A DNA stretch of 64,000 nucleotides from Brachypodium distachyon (GCF_000005505.3 NC_016132.3:15986501-16050500); one strand, 5' to 3'. Numbered from the stretch's first letter, positions 23,649-36,125 are shown. Numbers and translations are program-made. Notes: generated by a model from the sequence alone, not told the origin.

Positions 23649-26188
23649 ATGGCGGGGGCTGTGTCGGCGCTGTTCCTGCTCGACATCAAGGGCCGCGTCC
23701 TCGTCTGGCGCGACTACCGCGGCGACGTCTCCGCGCTCCAGGCCGAGCGCTTCTTCACCAAGCTCCTAGACAAGGAGGTGATGAGCTCCTCTCTTAGATC
23801 TGCGCAATGGCGAATTTCGTGAGACCTTTGCCCTTACATTTTTGTTTCCGTGTGATCAGGGCGACGCGGAGGTCCACTCGCCCGTCGTGCACGATGACGC
23901 CGGCGTCTCCTACATGTTCATCCAGCACAACAACGTCTTCCTCCTCACTGCTTCACGCCAGAACTGCAATGCCGCCAGCATCCTCCTCTTCCTCCACCGC
24001 CTCATCGATGTATGCGGACGTTGCCATTTTCGCTGCTGCTCGTGGTGTGTTTAGCATTGTGTTTTGCTCATGTGTTTTGTGTGTGGGCGTAGGTGTTCAA
24101 GCATTACTTTGAGGAATTGGAGGAGGAATCACTGAGGGACAACTTCGTCGTCGTGGTATGTGGTGCGTTTCTGTTCTGCGTGTGCAGTGTTTTGTTCAGT
24201 TGGAATTGCTGTCATTGATATTGGAGAGATCGTTGCCCTTTGTTTTGTGCAGTATGAGTTACTTGATGAGATGATGGACTTCGGGTACCCACAGTACACG
24301 GAGGCTACGATCCTGAGTGAGTTCATTAAGACAGATGCATACAGGATGGAGGTAACACAGAGGCCACCCATGGCAGTCACAAATGCTGTCTCATGGCGGA
24401 GTGAGGGGATTCGGTACAAGAAGAACGAAGTGTGATACATTAAACCTCTGCTCTTGATTACTTTGGTTCATCTGGATGGTTTTGAGATGGGCAAATTATC
24501 GATTTATTCTGTTGCAGGTGTTCTTGGATGTGGTTGAGAGTGTCAACATTCTTGTTAACAGTAATGGACAGATTGTTAGATCGGATATCATTGGCGCGCT
24601 GAAGATGCGGACATATCTGAGGTAACTCCATGGTATCATTCTCATATGGTCATACGATAAATTCACAGTGTGCTTATATCTCAGATACCTGTAGTGATAA
24701 ATTTAATGGGACCACATTCATGTAGCTCTCTGGAGATGTACCTAGATTATGTATCTAACTCATTCGTGTGACCTTTTAAAGTTAAGATTGTTGGCACAGC
24801 TGAAACAGATTAACGGTGTTGAGTAAAGACAATTAAAGTGTATGCATATTCGGCCAACTATACAACATCTTATTGAAGTGTGGCTTCGAACCTGCACATT
24901 TCACTTAATTCTCATACCTGATAAATGAACTTGATTATTTGTAATTAATGCTAATTGAACTTTGCCTCAAACCAACTCATTTCATCTTCTAGTCTTTTGG
25001 GTTAGCAGGCCAAATATTATCTGACTATGTTTTCTTGTATATCCTGTCGAATATATTCTCCATAGCTAATATGCATGTATTTGTAACAGTGGAATGCCTG
25101 AGTGTAAACTTGGGTTGAACGATAGAGTTCTTTTGGAGGCTCAAGGCCGAACAACTAAAGGAAAAGCAATAGATTTGGATGATATCAAATTTCATCAGTA
25201 AGATTAAACTACTACCATTTTTTTTTCAAACGAGTCGTGTTATGTTTTTATACTGACCAATCCTTGTTTAGGTGTGTACGGTTGACCAGATTCGAGAATG
25301 ATAGAACCATATCATTTGTCCCTCCAGATGGAGCTTTTGATCTAATGACATACAGACTTAGCACACAGGTTTTCCCCTTGTGCTTTACAACCAGGAACGG
25401 TCTATCAAATGCTAAGTCCTGGCACACCTTTGGCATGAGTATATGACCCATCTTCCTTTTGGCCCTCCTGCAGGTGAAGCCTCTGATCTGGGTTGAAGCG
25501 CAAGTTGAGAAGCATTCAAGAAGCCGTGTAGAAATCACGGTGAAGGCAAGAAGCCAGTTCAAGGAAAGAAGGTGATTATTTTTAACAATAATATGCTAAT
25601 GTTGCATTGATGTCCAACTCTCATAGTTTTTGGTTTTCTCATTTGCAGCACCGCAACAAATGTAGAAATTGAAGTACCTGTGCCTTGTGATTCCACAAAC
25701 CCAAATATAAGAACTTCAATGGGTTCTGCGGCATATGCACCTGAGAGAGACGCATTGGTCTGGAAAATTAAATCATTTCCTGGTGGCAAGGTAGTCCTGA
25801 TTCAATTTCATATGAATACTTTGGCTTCCATTTTATGCTAGGTATGGATTGTTCTGACTCCATGGAATTGTTACTCTTATAGGAGTATATGTGTAGAGCC
25901 GAATTTAGTCTTCCGAGCATAACCTCCGAAGAAGCTACACCTGAAAAGAAGGCTCCGATTCGAGTGAAATTTGAGATACCATATTTCACTGTTTCGGGTA
26001 TTCAGGTACTCATTGTTGATGTGTTACCAGTTAGCTTGCTCGGAATTTTCCCTGGCATCCTGCTCAAATACTATGTTATATTTGTGCAGGTTCGCTATTT
26101 GAAAGTCATCGAGAAGAGTGGATATCAGGCCCTTCCTTGGGTTAGATACATCACAATGGCCGGTGAATACGAGCTGCGGCTTATTTGA
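23649..26188 (+). CDS. AP1M: AP-1 clathrin adaptor complex, mu (medium) subunit
   Basis: Eleven exons (23649-23777, 23860-24009, 24093-24155, 24253-24429, 24518-24621, 25090-25197, 25272-25368, 25474-25571, 25649-25790, 25883-26005, 26090-26188) encode 429 residues, full length for the family. The N-terminal longin-like domain starts AGAVSALFLLDIKGRVLVWR and includes FLHRLIDVFKHYFEELEEES and YELLDEMMDFGYPQ. The C-terminal mu-homology domain begins near NEVFLDVVESVNILVN and ends in PWVRYITMAGEYELRLI. In AP-1, mu reads YxxPhi sorting signals on cargo at the trans-Golgi network/early endosome and helps recruit clathrin. All junctions are GT-AG and in phase. AP-1 rather than AP-2 is indicated by the overall wording of both domains. 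No oddities seen. Confidence 0.96.
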
Positions 26189-27422
26189 TCTTTTCTGCAC
26201 TGGCTGCTGGAAGAAATCAAACAGTTTGCTAGAGTCCGAGGAGCATATGTTGTGCTGCACCTGATTTGTGGCAGCAGGACAGATGGTACTTGCCGGCAGG
26301 TTGGGGTTCTTCTCCCGAAAGCTCCACCTTCCCACCATGCAGAGTTCTATTAGTGTTTTTTACCCATGTTTGCTGTAAGTTCTTCATCAGTACAGTGGCC
26401 TAACTGAATTCTGGTTTTCCAATTCTTTCCCCGCTGATATCACATGTATCATATTGATTTATTTACTCTGTTGTCACAAGCTTGTACTCTGTTTCTCTGT
26501 TATTTTCTTCCCGACAAATTTTGATTGGAAGTGTATTAACGTTTCTCATCTTACACGAGTAAAACTAATTGGATCCCCTACTGGCTAACTAACCCCCAAG
26601 GGTGGGTTAACGCCTGGAGCAACGATTGTTAGAATGTTAGTGCGTGGCATTGCAGGTGTGATGGATGTGGCGTTTCATATTTGCGGGCACTATTTGAAAC
26701 TAGCATTGCAGAGGACTGTAAGGAAAATTAGACTGCCAAAATGAAGGGAGGAAATCATACTGGAGCACCCTGAGCTTGTGACGTCGTCTCACTTTATTCA
26801 CTCTGCTTGAAAAATTGTCATTCCTGCTCTTTGTATTGCCTGCTGTTTGTATGGCAGGTCCAAGAAGTTGTTAGATACTGTCATTTGGACCTGCGGTGCA
26901 AACACAACAGCAAGTCGACGAACCTAGAAAGAAATCTTCAACTTCACGGATCTCAAGTTTTGAAGCTCGAGTGTGACTTTCTCACACAAAAAAATAACAT
27001 GTTACTTCTCTGTCCTCAATCTTCATCATTAGTATCACATCGTCAGATTTACGCGAAACAGGTGCTTCAACAAAGTTCCTTGGTAGTACCATTTTCAGAA
27101 CCAAACTCAATTGTTTCGTTACAGCTATGTGGTATTAGGTTCGTCACCACCTCACTGTTCATAAGGATAATTCCAGCACAAAATGAGTAGCTGAGTTTGA
27201 ATTGTCCCATCAAATTTGATTGTCGTCTCCATCTATAGGAGACTAGGACGGTGTTGCATATCTCAAACCGAATTCCCCACATGGATGCTTGGGCCGCACA
27301 TGGGGGTGTTTGCTCCTGAACTAAAGCATTGCCTTGCGACGAAAGATCAAGATTCACGAGGCGGGAACAGAAAAGATATGTTCTACACAGCTCACATTAG
27401 AGGAGGAGCACCCAATTAAATA
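26189..27422. other. 3' UTR and intergenic
   Basis: The first 300 bases or so are the probable AP-1 mu 3' UTR. Two open frames of about 100-127 codons near 26.8-27.4 kb have no recognisable domain and no splice support, and are not called. Confidence 0.45.
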
Positions 27423-27536
27423 CTCTCTCCGATCTTAAATTGTTGTCGAAATATTACATGTATCTAGACGCTTTTTAAGAATAGATACATCCGTATTTGG
27501 ACAAATTTGAGTCAAGAATTTAGAATCAGAGAGAGT
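27423..27536. mobile_element. Stowaway-type MITE
   Basis: Inverted arms CTCTCTCCGATCTTAAATTG and CAAGAATTTAGAATCAGAGAG flank an ATTACATGTATCTAGACG and GATACATCC core. TA dinucleotides on both sides fit a TA target duplication. Confidence 0.7.
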
Positions 27537-27825
27537 AGTATAAAATCATCAACACAACACACAAAAGAAATATGAAAGCTGCTATTTATATTTGATTTCG
27601 ATGTGAAATACATATATAACGAGGTCAACCTGCTTGCCGTGTTAGCATAACGTATACACTAGCACTACAAACTCCCTCAAGCCTTTAATGTTGATGCACA
27701 CACACGCACATAATATACTTTTCAAGTGCGGCATATACATACAGACAGACAGCACCATCGATCCCCTTTTTTTTCTTTTACAAAATCAACATTTTGATCA
27801 ATCTGGTCCGTTGATTTTGATCCGT

Positions 27826-28682
27826 TCAGATCTGCTTGGCGTTGGCGGCGATCCCGAGCCCGACGGAGACGACGTGCGCCACGTGTCGCTGCATGACCTC
27901 GAAGGGCGACGCGATGCTCCGCTCCTCGAACCAGTTGTCGCAGTCGCCGGCGAAGGTGCTGGCGGCGGAGAGCTTGCTGACGACGGTGGCGCTGCTGGCG
28001 TGCTTCTCGATGCTCCGCTGCGCCTCCTCCAGCGCGTTGACCAGGTCGTCGTAGTTCTCACCGCAGGAGCTGAGGATGGACGCCATGGGATTCCCGGCCT
28101 TGGACTGCTGCTTGGCCCTCGCGAACATCACCTTCGCCGACCTCGCCCGCCCCAGCGACACCCGCACCGCCGCCTCCAGCAGCTCCCGCGGCGTCGTCAC
28201 GCCCGGCAGCCGCGCCAGCGTGTAGCACGCCCTCTTGTACGCCGCCAGCTGCGATCCAATCCAATTTCGAAATTTCAAATCCATGCAACCAACCAAACAC
28301 GGAATCATGCATCAATCGGAACAAGCAAGCTGGTTTGAATTTTGAACGGCGATCCATGGATGGATATGTGCTGTGGCTAATTTTATTTTACCTGGTCGCA
28401 GGCTTGGATGTTGAGGTTGACGGCGGCGGGGTGGACGAGGGCGGCGCCGAGCTTGCTTTGGGCGGCCAGGATGTAGTCGGCGGGCTTGGCGGTCTCGGCC
28501 TTGGCGGCGAGCTTGCGGGATTTCTGAGCCAAGATGTAGTCGGCAGGCTTGGCGGCGCCGGCGTTGACGAGCTGGTCGGGGCTGATGAGGACGCGGGCCT
28601 GGGCCTCAGCCTCGGCGACAGCGGCGGCGAGGACGACGACGACGACGCCAACGGTCAGGGCGATGGATGCGGGCCGCGCCAT
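27826..28682 (-). CDS. Secreted invertase/pectin methylesterase inhibitor-domain protein
   Basis: Two exons (28392-28682, 27826-28248) encode 237 residues. An N-terminal signal peptide (hydrophobic run VGVVVVVLAAAVAEA) is followed by a PMEI-type four-helix domain. It shows the four-Cys pattern (Cys95 and Cys105, then Cys159 and Cys200) and the typical LAAYKRACYTL and ENYDDLVNALEEAQ segments. Family members bind and inhibit cell-wall invertases or pectin methylesterases in the apoplast; sequence alone cannot say which. Before the domain, the segment AKPADYILA occurs twice (about residues 44-52 and 65-73) in a region that is not standard for the family. The gene lies 608 bp from the 3' end of PG-A in the same orientation, forming one pectin-related block. 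A TATA box lies 66 bp upstream. Confidence 0.88.
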
Positions 28683-28747
28683 GGGTGCTCTGTTCTTCGG
28701 TCTCGACCTTCTTCCTTATTCGACCGCCCTCTCGGCGAAGTGTTGTT

Positions 28748-28755
28748 TATTTATA
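28748..28755 (-). promoter_or_regulatory. TATA box of the inhibitor gene
   Basis: Reads TATAAATA on the minus strand, 66 bp upstream of the start codon, implying a very short 5' UTR. Confidence 0.5.
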
Positions 28756-28756
28756 C

Positions 28757-29289
28757 TGGGGAGGGCGGCGGCGGTCGAGGGGAGGAGAACGAGAGGATCA
28801 GGCGACCGGCGGCGGCGGCTCGGAGGAGGATATTGCAGGTTGATGGGTTCTTGCATCCGGTCGGGGTTGGGTTTTAAAGGGGGGAGGAAGAGGAGCCAAC
28901 AATTTAACCCCCCGCTTCTGGTTCCATGCATGGCCATGGCGCTGAGTTCTTGCTGCTCCGTTCGTTGCTTGGTTACGCGCCTTCGGCTCTCCTTGGTTTT
29001 AGGATGTCCAGAATTAGCTTTGGGGAATGGGGATGGATCGTGAAAGAGAACAAAGTCTGTAATCGTGAATCTGACTCACAAATGGCAACAATATATAACA
29101 CTGCACAGCCCACATGTACATTACTAGTTTGAGGATAACAATTGACTTATGTTTTCTTGAAAAGCAAAAGATATAAACAGAGCACAGAAGGCCACAGAGG
29201 CACAGAGTAGGCTGGGCTGGAAACAAGAAAGAATGAGCATCAAAATACACTGAATCAAATCACATGTCGCGGACTTGTTTACTGCAGCT
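28757..29289. other. Intergenic, no gene seen
   Basis: Promoter side of the inhibitor gene and probable 3' UTR of PG-A. No further gene seen. Confidence 0.5.
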
Positions 29290-31471
29290 TCACCAATCTG
29301 CCGCGTAATCTTCATCGTCGTCTTCTTCTTCTTCGTCGGCAGCGGCGGCGGTGCCCGGAGCCTGCAGCTGGACGAAGTCCTCCTTGCCGAGGCAAGAATC
29401 CGGCACGATCGCGCCGAAGTTCCTCCCGAATGCTTGGTTACAGTACGCCGACACGTTACCCCCGCCGCCGGCCATCGTCAGGTTCACCCCGGACATCGAC
29501 AGGCGCCTGCACGGCATGGTGTCGCTGCACGCGAACTTCACCGCCTGCTCCGTCGCCGACGTGCCGGTGATGTCGTTGTACTCGATCTTCTCCACCAGCG
29601 TCACGTTCTGCATCCAACGAATATTCAAAATTCCTCAGTACGACGCACGCAACGCTCAGGGAAATGACATGAAATGCAGAACTTTAGGCAATGCATTTAC
29701 CGTTTTGCTATTTTTTTAGTTAAAATCAGTTGACGTGCTCAACCATCAGATTTTAATCCAACAATATCACGTGGGAACGGAAAGAGCGGTGATGGCCCTC
29801 AAATACTAATCCAACGGATCTGATTCGTCAACTTAGATTTAAGAGCTTTTGCTTAAAATTCAGGCAACTTAAAATTAGCCTACCGGGAATTCGCAGGAGG
29901 TTCCCTGGTTGGAGTAGGAGTAGTGCTGGTCGATGACGATGGGGTCCGACACGTTCCTCATCAAGATGTGCGCGAACTTCACCTTGCGCACAAACCCGCA
30001 GCCGTCCTGGACAACAACAACAACCACAAAAATGTACACTACGGTAGCTTCACTATCATGTTGTGGTACCATGGCGATCGTTCTTGATTCAGGCGAGCCA
30101 TCCGGGCACTGGTTTCTGTACCTCATGGGTCTTTATGCGCAGGCCGTACTTGGTGTTTGTGAAGAATAGGGTGTCCATCTTGATCTTCTCGATCTTGTGC
30201 AGACTGCCGTTCTCGCCCAAGCCTCCGATACTGACCAACACTCCAAAGGTACATTTTCAATTTTATATGCAAATTTCTTGAAATTTAGTTGTAAAATTTC
30301 TACACTTCAACGAAGAGTAGACGTTTACCTGATGCCGTGGCCTGGTCCGCATGAGACGGCTCTGAGACGGACATCCCTGCACCTGCCCACCATTGACACA
30401 CAGTCGCCACCTGAAAGCAAACGGCAGTAATTAAAAAAAACAAGAAGATAAAAGACAGCTTCAGATTTCGTGTCAGTAGTTTCAGTTGAGAACCGGTTAT
30501 ACTCCAGACAGCATAGGCAACGGACCTACGGAGAAGAGATCATCCATGATGCGCACATCGGAGGAGTTGACGAGCAGGGCGCCGACGGTGCCGGGGCTGT
30601 CCACGGGCGCGGTCACCCGGAGATAGTTCGCCTTGACTACGGAGCAGCGCGTGAACGCCAGGTGCTCCCTTGGGCTGTTCTGCACCGTGATGCCCATCAC
30701 GGTGATCTCTTTACAGTCCTCGAAGTGGACCGCCTTGGGAGCCGCCGCCGGGGGCTGAGAGGCAGTGCAGTTCTCGCTCTCGCAGGAGGAATTCTGCGGC
30801 TGCCGCGCCCACCATTGCTGGCCCCTGCCGTCGACGATGCCGCCGCCGCTGATTGCCAGGCCCTTGACGCCGAGGAAATGGAGCCATTGGCCGCCGTCGC
30901 TGCCTTGCCAGTCGTCCGGGTTCTCCGGCGCCACGATGTTCCCGGAAATCTGGAGGGATTCATTGGAGTTCAGCTCGCTGTTATTTTTGAGTCCGTGAAG
31001 AAGCTACTACGTAGAGAGAGTGTACAGAGGGAGGGGGTTGAATTGAATTGTGGCGTACGAGGAGCTTGATTTCTCCGCGGCAGGGGCCGGCGAGAGTGAG
31101 GGGCCAGATCTGGTAGGACTTGCCGGCGGGGACGTTGAGGTACGTGTCGCTGGAGGGGTCGTTGAGGTTGGCCTTGTCGCTGCTGGTGCCGCCGCACGCC
31201 GCGGCCCAGGCGTCGAGGAATGCCTGGAGAAGAAAGGGAAACCAGAGCTCAGGCTTAATGCCGTACGTCTCCATTGATGATGGGAGGCTGAAACTAGAGC
31301 TAGCAGCTTGAGGGCGTCGTTAATTACCTGGGTGTCGTTGGCAATGCCGTCCCCGACGGCGCCGAAGTCGGCGAGCGTGAGGAGGCGGCGTGCCTCGGCG
31401 GTTCCCGGCGAGAGGAGGAGCGCCACGAAGGCCAGAGCCGCGAGCAGCAGCGGCAGCAGCGGGGGCGCCAT
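29290..31471 (-). CDS. GH28 polygalacturonase-like protein with degenerate active site (PG-A)
   Basis: Seven exons (31328-31471, 31059-31223, 30526-30949, 30329-30410, 30122-30230, 29884-30006, 29290-29607) encode 454 residues. A signal peptide is followed by [18 protein letters not shown], the classic start of the GH28 beta-helix. Family members cleave polygalacturonan in the cell wall. Active-site check against Aspergillus niger PGII: the NTDG motif reads GTVG, so Asp180 is replaced by Val225. GDDC reads GGDC, so the general acid Asp201 is replaced by Gly246 while Asp247 matches Asp202. GHG (His269) and RIK are kept. Hydrolase activity is therefore doubtful, although the frame and splice sites are intact. 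The C-terminus has an acidic tail (EEEEDDDEDY). The third exon is a fusion of three exons seen in PG-C and PG-D. Its donor is the weak GTCCGT, needed to keep phase. Confidence 0.9.
29707..29880. mobile_element. MITE in the last intron of PG-A
   Basis: AT-rich element of about 174 bp starting GCTATTTTTTTAGTTAAAATC and ending AAAATTAGCC, with TTGACGTG and AATCCAAC segments resembling the MITE at 3193-3364. It lies wholly in the intron between exons 6 and 7. Confidence 0.45.
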
Positions 31472-31757
31472 TGGACGAAGCGCTTCCTTCCGGCTTAGCT
31501 GAACTCTGTGTCAGTGCGAGGAGCGGTGTGGATAACAACGGGATATCAGGGACGAGCCGATGTACGGATAAGGCAGCGAGACACGTTCTTGGTTTTCGAT
31601 GGCACACTGCTCATGCATGCAATCCTGTTGCCAGCCTGTGTCGGTGCGAGGCTCTGTCTGTTCTTCAGTTTTGTCAGCTCTTCAGTTTTGTCAGCTTCAG
31701 GTGAGGCAAACGGAAAAATCTAGTAATTGCCGAACGTTCTGTACCCGCGTTTACTGC
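31472..31757. other. PG-A upstream region
   Basis: Only 286 bp separate the PG-A start codon from the retrotransposon LTR, so the LTR sits within the likely promoter region. A short direct repeat, TCTTCAGTTTTGTCAGCT, occurs twice near 31664-31698. Confidence 0.5.
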
Positions 31758-32087
31758 TGTTACCAAATCCGGTCGATGCATGATCGAGGACTACACCGAA
31801 ACACGATATTTGTTAACGAAGTTTGACCGAAGGCTATATTTCCGGGACGGCCCTCTCCCCATAATACCGCAACACCGGTCACCCTGCCACCCCGGGCGCT
31901 GGCACAAGCCGCCGGCTCCCCCTCGAGCCTATTGCTATTATGTTGTCATGGTTTTTTTGGACTATCCCGCGGTGCCTTTATATATTAGGCCCGGGTTACA
32001 CGTGTTCAACTCCAACGCTTAACCTTCCGCCAATTTCAAGTCCAATTGTAGCCCTACAAGTACATATATTCGACACATACCTCAACA
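31758..32087 (-). repeat. Left LTR (3' LTR) of the retrotransposon
   Basis: Ends in TGTTA and CAACA. It is longer than the right LTR because it carries extra sequence around 31990-32040. Confidence 0.75.
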
Positions 32088-34159
32088 AACTACACCTTTA
32101 CGAATATGTCCTTCACCACCTTGAAGTCGTCATGCACGAACCTCCATGTACCTTGGTCTTGAAACATCAATCATGAGATCCACTGCTACTTACTTGACAT
32201 GACATGACTCCACCTGCAACCGTAGTCCCTTCTTTTTCATTAACAGCCAATGCTCCCGCGAAAAAATAAGTTCCTCCACACTCCCGCCTTGTGTTCCTAA
32301 CTTCCCGGAGTATCCGTTCAACGCCATCACACACCGATCATAAAGTCATCATATTCAACAACACCGATGTATCGTCACCCTGGTTTCCTCTTCCTTGATC
32401 TATGTGAAAATTGAACAACTCACATGTTAGCTACCACATGTAAGAGTTACCTGAACTCGTCATCCTTGGCTCCTTGCCATCGTTGATTGTCCTCATGAAA
32501 CTTGAAGGAATGTCACCGTCGCCCTTGAGTCACCTCGAGTCAAATTCACACTTTTCTCATCCTTTTCAGATAGTCTTCTACATGTCCCACGGCTATAGCA
32601 CTCCGCCTCCTTCTGCATCCCATCGCTTGCACTTTGCCATGTGGATCGAACATCACAGAATATATGGCCATGTGCTCTCTAAGCCTTTGACAATCCATGT
32701 GCACACCTTGCTTCTATCACAGCGTCGAGCATCCGCATCTTGGCCAAGATCTACTGGGTAGCATACCCACACCATCTCAGGCCCCATTGCAGATCCATCA
32801 GTCATACCCAACCGATGCCGAGTTCCACGCATCCCTCAGGCATGCGCCACGTGTTGCCACGCCACAGAATTCGGACACCATCAGCCCTCACGCTCCTACG
32901 TCGTTGTCGCCGATCTTCCGTCATTTTCTGTTCCGACCGACATCTCCGTCGATCCGCCAGACTGTCGTCTGACCCCAGCCGAACTTGTCCGACTGCAACC
33001 GTGCTCCACCTTGCGCCGTGTCAGCCCAACACCAAGTGTATTGCTCGACGCCTTGTAGACACACGATCCTCACGACTTGCTCCAGGCTACTCCAAGCCTT
33101 ATATGCGCGTCGTCTCTCGTCGCCTAAACCCACGTTGCGTGCACCCAACGTCCTGTCAAAGCTCCCGACAAACCATCAGCAGCCTGCTTTTCAGATAAAC
33201 TCATGAGATCCTTTCACCTCCCTACGCAATCCCTTTTTTCCTTCCTGAGAAATACCGCGCTCGAAAAAATATGATATGTGCAACAGATGAACTTGACCTC
33301 TGTTTCTAACCTGCCGCTGGCTCTCCGTGGTCTGTACCCTTGCCTTGGCCTCGATGAAGGCCGTGCTTATCAGCCGTGGATTAGCTTTCCGAGTCCTGCC
33401 ACTGCCCTGCTTACCTGCTCGTCGGTATATTCACGCGAAAGCCCTACACTTGCCCGGTCCATTCCTTCTTTTATTTGGAATCAGCAGCTTGCCCGAGACC
33501 AACTAGTACTAGCCCAAGCCCTTTTTTCTCGGAGTTTGCTAGGGAACAGTCGCCTGAGAAGTTAAATTTCTCAGTCGATCGATATGCCAGGGAAGCGATC
33601 GATCTGTCCTGGCCTAACTTTTATTTTGCTGAGAACTACTCAGTCGATCGATATGGGGTGGCCTACGTGTTGTTTGTAGTGGGCTACTGGGCTGCTTAGT
33701 TATGATTAGCGGGCCTATTTAGCATTATCTTTGTCTAGCTTTTATTTGTTCTCCCGTTGTATTTTCTTGAACCTTTGTTTTCTTTTTCTTTCACGTGGAT
33801 TTGCTATTGTTTTCTTTTGTTCTTGGATATGTGACATGTGTGTGCATTTATTCTTCTTCTCATTTAAAAATTTCTAGGCTATTTATCTGCACTGAGAAAT
33901 TTTTATTTCTCAATTGGTCGATTAGCACGCGGATTAACTTGTGCGCGATTTGGGGTCTAGAAATGTCCAATTAGGTTATTGCACGTCCAGACGCCGAAAA
34001 CTGCATAAAAAATTTCATTTGCAATTTTTTAGTTTGATCATTATTCATTGTGTTGACTACTTTTTTCTTGTCCCGTTTTAAAAAAATTGTCGCGGTTTGC
34101 TCATGCTAGTTGATGCGATTTTTTGACGGTTTTACTAATGCTCTCGGTTGATTATGCAC

Positions 34160-34555
34160 GCCATGCACCGAGGAAAATAATGGATGCCGCTAGAAAAATT
34201 ACGGTGACAATATAATGCAATGAGGAAAATTATGGGTGCAACTAAAAAAATTGCAGTCGCAATCTCATGTAACCGGAAATATTACGGGTGCAACTAGAAA
34301 TATTGCAATCGCAATCTCATGCAACGGGAAAAATTACGGCTGCAACTAAAAAGAATTAAAATTATGAGTGCAACTTAAAAATTGCAGTTGCAATCTCATG
34401 CCTCGGGAAAAATTACGGGTGCAACTAAAAAGAATTAAATTAAGGGCGCAATTAAAAAATTTGCAGTCGCAACCCTGCAATGGGAAAAATTAAGGCTGCA
34501 ACTAAAAAAAATACATTTGCAATCTTAAGCAAAAGAAAACATTACAGGTGCAACA
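34160..34555. repeat. Degenerate tandem repeat, about 55-60-bp unit
   Basis: At least five imperfect copies contain GGTGCAACTAAAAA followed by TTGCAGTCGCAATCTCATG and GGGAAAAATTACGG. It lies inside the retrotransposon interior. Non-coding. Confidence 0.7.
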
Positions 34556-35530
34556 TATATGGGGTCTCAGTGTTGTTTCCAAAATCCAGATAAGTTACTA
34601 CCGGCATGATAACTTGACAGGCCCATCTTTACGGAAAAAAGCCCAACCGAAAAACAGAAAAAAAAAAGTACCTACGGTGGCTCCCGTCGACTGGGAAAGA
34701 TTGAATCTCAGTCGACTGGGCTCCGGCCACTCCCTTTTTTCTCTCTTCCTTTGGAATCCGAACCTGCAACATGCAGCACTGTGTTCCTAGCACGGACGGC
34801 CTGCTGCCCTTACCTTCAAATCTGAAACCGATTAGTACTGCTCTTTGTCCCGCATGCTTTCCTTCTTCCTTCGCTTGTGCTGCGCCGCGCGCACACGCCG
34901 CAGGCCGCGAACGCCCACACGCTCTCCTGAAGCAGATCCTGCAACGGCAGTCGTGCTGCTGCCTTCGTTTTGTCGTTCGACATGCAGCTGTAATTCTTTG
35001 ACTCGGACTTTCAATCCAACTGTTGCAGTCTCTCCCGACGAGTTAATTCCGGTGTATGTCACTTGTCGCACGAACACGCTACCACCGATCCTTGTAACAA
35101 TCGCACCCTTGTGCAAATTCTATGCACAAACGCATGTTGTATCCTGACCACCTGCATCATCGACACAACTCATCCACCGTGCCACAATGCCGCCTTGTGC
35201 TACACCGATCCACCGCTATACTGCGATGCATCCCGCCCGAACTATTCGGTCGCCCCTGTGTCTGGTCGCCGGTCTGATCGCGAGCCGAAGCCGTCGTCCG
35301 ATCCGCGACGTCTTCCCGGCCATTGTGTCAGCCCGATCACCATGCCTGGTCGATCCTTGCCAACTGCAGCCCATCGAACGGTTCAGGCCACCTACCTGAA
35401 GTGTCCGACTCCACCGATCGGAATTCCGATCGCCGTCATGCTCCACCTTGCACCGCATTAGACGTTCCGCCGCGCCCGTTGAGCATGATCCTCGCACCTC
35501 CCACAAGATCTTCCGCATCCCCTTAACCTC

Positions 35531-35542
35531 GCTCTGATACCA
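35531..35542 (-). other. Retrotransposon primer-binding site
   Basis: TGGTATCAGAGC on the minus strand, complementary to the 3' end of initiator methionine tRNA, two bases inside the right LTR. Confidence 0.8.
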
Positions 35543-35544
35543 TT

Positions 35545-35850
35545 TGTTACGAAATCCGGCGGATGCACAACCAAGGATGACACCGAGACACGATATTTGT
35601 TAACGAGGTTCGGCCGAAGCCTACATTTCCGGGACATGACTACGGGCACTCCTCCCCCCATAAATACCGCAACACCGGCCACCCTGGGCGCCGGCACAAG
35701 CCGCCGGCTCCCCCTGCGAGCCTATTGCTATTATGTTGTCATGATCTCTTTGGACTATCCCGCGATGCCTTTTCAAGTCCAATTGTAGCTTGGGTTACAC
35801 GTGTTCGACTCCAACACTTAACCCGTACTCATATTCGACACATCTCAACG
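35545..35850 (-). repeat. Right LTR (5' LTR) of the retrotransposon
   Basis: Direct repeat of 31758-32087 with scattered substitutions and small indels. Its outer end reads CAACG where the other LTR reads CAACA. Confidence 0.75.
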
Positions 35851-36125
35851 ACCGCCGCGGCAGGGATGGGTCGTTGTGCGGTCATGATTGATGCGGGCTT
35901 AAGATTCAGGGAGATGGAAGACGAGTGGAGAAAGAAGAGGCAGTGACCAGAATGGCGATTAACTTGCAAAACTAAGGAATGTCAGCTCCTTAAGATTCAG
36001 GGAAGATATAACACATCACAAAAGGCCACACCGTAGTCTATATCTACCTAAAACTACGTCCTGGAAACAAGACCATCAAAATACACTAATTCAAATTACA
36101 TGTCGCGAACTTGTTTGCTACAGCT

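Larger units (their letters stand above)
31758..35850 (-). mobile_element. Non-autonomous LTR retrotransposon
   Basis: Two similar LTRs (31758-32087 and 35545-35850) lie in direct orientation. They share the start TGTTAC(C/G)AAATCCGG, the block ACACGATATTTGTTAACGA and the end ATTCGACACAT followed by CTCAAC. Just inside the right LTR, 35531-35542 reads TGGTATCAGAGC on the minus strand, the primer-binding site for initiator Met-tRNA, so the element points leftward. The flanking 5-mers ACTGC and ACCGC are a probable target duplication with one change. The 3.4-kb interior has no gag or pol frame, so it would need help from another element. The interior includes a tandem-repeat patch at 34160-34555. 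It lies between PG-A and PG-B. Confidence 0.85.

Noticed and set aside
26807..27419. Open frames of 96-127 codons downstream of the AP-1 mu gene
   Set aside because: No domain, signal peptide or splice support, and comparable frames occur on both strands.
27688..28877. Plus-strand frames over the inhibitor gene
   Set aside because: Antisense shadows of GC-rich coding exons without domain content.
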